Part shown: piece after piece, positions 6,047 through 6,873 of the stretch
Position numbering within the stretch: position 1 is the stretch's first letter
How the letters are laid out: every line of letters begins with the position of its first letter
Source: an uncultured Chloroflexota bacterium
Lineage (GTDB): Bacteria; Chloroflexota; Anaerolineae; Aggregatilineales; Phototrophicaceae
Assembly (NCBI GenBank): GCA_937942935.1
Contig: CALDGT010000806.1
Coordinates: 1-6,873, forward strand
Direction: 5' to 3'
Length of the DNA: 6,873 nucleotides
Translations under genes and position numbers: made by a program
Notes under the pieces: generated by a model
What the model saw: the letters and a program-made list of their open reading frames with translations, nothing else
The model's database searches: none
Told to the model about the DNA's origin: nothing

Positions 6047-6069
6047 AATCGTTGGTCTATGGTAGCCTA
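6041..6069 (-). repeat. 7-bp inverted repeat TAGGCTA/TAGCCTA, alternative to the large hairpin
   Basis: TAGGCTA (6041-6047) and TAGCCTA (6063-6069) are exact reverse complements, 15 bases apart, just after the stop of the CpXC-type gene. The arm at 6041-6047 is also part of the large hairpin at 5994-6046, so the two stems cannot form together. Confidence 0.5.
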
Positions 6070-6073
6070 AATC

Positions 6074-6873
6074 TTATATATTGAGGACTTTTTCGGTCAT
6101 GGCGCGGAGTGTTTGCACCCGCCCGACCAATGCGGCGTTCCCTTGTTCGGTTAGCATCTGCTCAACAGCATGGAAGGCTTCAAGTAATCCCCCTCCTAAT
6201 TGAGGGGCATGTTCTGTGATAAATTTTTGTGCTTCTTCATCTGATGGTGCGCCAAGGATGGTATTGATCAATTGTAATTCTGGGCTCATATTGGCGCGTA
6301 AGATGGTGACGACTGCATTATAGATGTATTTGAGGCGGTCTGTGAGCGCCGTATTTTTGGCTTGTTCGGCTTGTTGGATATTGGTACTCAAAACAGCCAT
6401 GAAGGTATCATCTATTGCATCGAGATTATCGGCAATCAGTTCTTCTGGTTGTGGATGATTGACTAATGTTTGCAAAAATCCGACCACCCCTTGCAAAGCG
6501 CGTTGATTTTGTTGGTCAATATTGGCGGTGAGTTGAGTAATTCTATCGCGCAATTTTTCGAGTTTTTCGCGGTCTTGGGCGGGCGCTTTGGCGATGTTGG
6601 CGGTGAGCATTTGGAAAAGCTCATAATCAAATGCGGGGCGAATCATCCCCACTAAGGCTTGAAGATGGTCATCTTTTTCGGCGTAATCAATCGCCAGTTT
6701 TAACACATCTTCTCGGCTAATTTGTTCGCCATACGTTTCGAGTTGATTTGCCACTTCTTCGATAATTTTTTCTTGTTGGGCTTGTTTTGCGAGTAACCCT
6801 TTTCCATATGTCGAAAGTTCTACCACACGAGTTTGGATGGCGAGCATTTGTTGGGCGATTTGTGGTTGACCAT
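6074..6873 (-). CDS. C-terminal helical part of a CpXC-domain protein, 5' end outside the window
   Basis: The frame stays open from the stop (6074-6076) to the right edge. The residues before the ATG at 6847 read GQPQIAQQ in frame, so that ATG is probably internal and the gene starts outside the window. The 265 visible residues are almost entirely helical and Gln/Glu/Leu-rich, with repeated units of about 60-70 residues, each holding a helix, a polar turn and a second helix; compare FDYELFQMLTANIAKA with IDDTFMAVLSTNIQQA, each followed by a long charged helix. This pattern matches my memory of the long C-terminal region of CpXC-domain proteins of Chloroflexota, whose N-terminal domain carries CxxC pairs that may bind zinc. 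That domain would lie beyond the edge, so the assignment rests on the helical part alone. There is no signal peptide or membrane segment in the visible part. The role of the family is unknown. Confidence 0.7.
   Translation of the reverse strand, partial: GQPQIAQQMLAIQTRVVELSTYGKGLLAKQAQQEKIIEEVANQLETYGEQISREDVLKLAIDYAEKDDHLQALVGMIRPAFDYELFQMLTANIAKAPAQDREKLEKLRDRITQLTANIDQQNQRALQGVVGFLQTLVNHPQPEELIADNLDAIDDTFMAVLSTNIQQAEQAKNTALTDRLKYIYNAVVTILRANMSPELQLINTILGAPSDEEAQKFITEHAPQLGGGLLEAFHAVEQMLTEQGNAALVGRVQTLRAMTEKVLNI

Noticed and set aside
6845..6847. ATG at 6847 as the start of the helical protein
   Set aside because: The frame is open upstream to the window edge with similar Gln-rich helical residues, and there is no ribosome site visible just before it.

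Overview
This 6.9-kb window is ordinary bacterial chromosome at moderate GC (roughly 45% by eye). It holds six protein-coding genes, two of them cut by the window edges. Family content suggests a Chloroflexota bacterium, probably Anaerolineae-like. The pointers are a helical protein matching the C-terminal part of the CpXC-domain proteins common in that phylum, a RecB-like nuclease with an RNase H-like C-terminus, and secreted PPC/lectin-fold and clan GH-A proteins. This is a family-level inference from memory, not a database result.

Layout: positions 2-547 (+) hold the 3' end of a nuclease gene. A 91-bp gap with an A/T-only tract, a short palindrome and an extended -10 promoter leads to an orphan OmpR-type response regulator (639-1343, +). 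A second gap precedes a probable three-gene operon on the + strand: a SAM-dependent methyltransferase (1424-2179), a two-helix membrane protein (2195-2875) and a large secreted protein with a PPC domain and two jelly-roll-like domains (2907-4430). The + strand genes meet the - strand genes in a 112-bp convergent gap holding a perfect 28-bp palindrome. On the - strand lie a secreted clan GH-A glycosidase (4543-5937, start uncertain) and, upstream of it, the 3' part of a CpXC-type protein that runs off the right edge (6074-6873).

Functional reading: the two exported proteins point to surface or extracellular polysaccharide work, though no substrate can be named. The response regulator has no histidine kinase beside it in the window. 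No mobile element, CRISPR array, tRNA or rRNA was seen, and nothing amounts to a new defence or regulatory system. The best non-coding signals are the 28-bp palindrome and a 76-bp region upstream of the glycosidase that can fold in two mutually exclusive ways.
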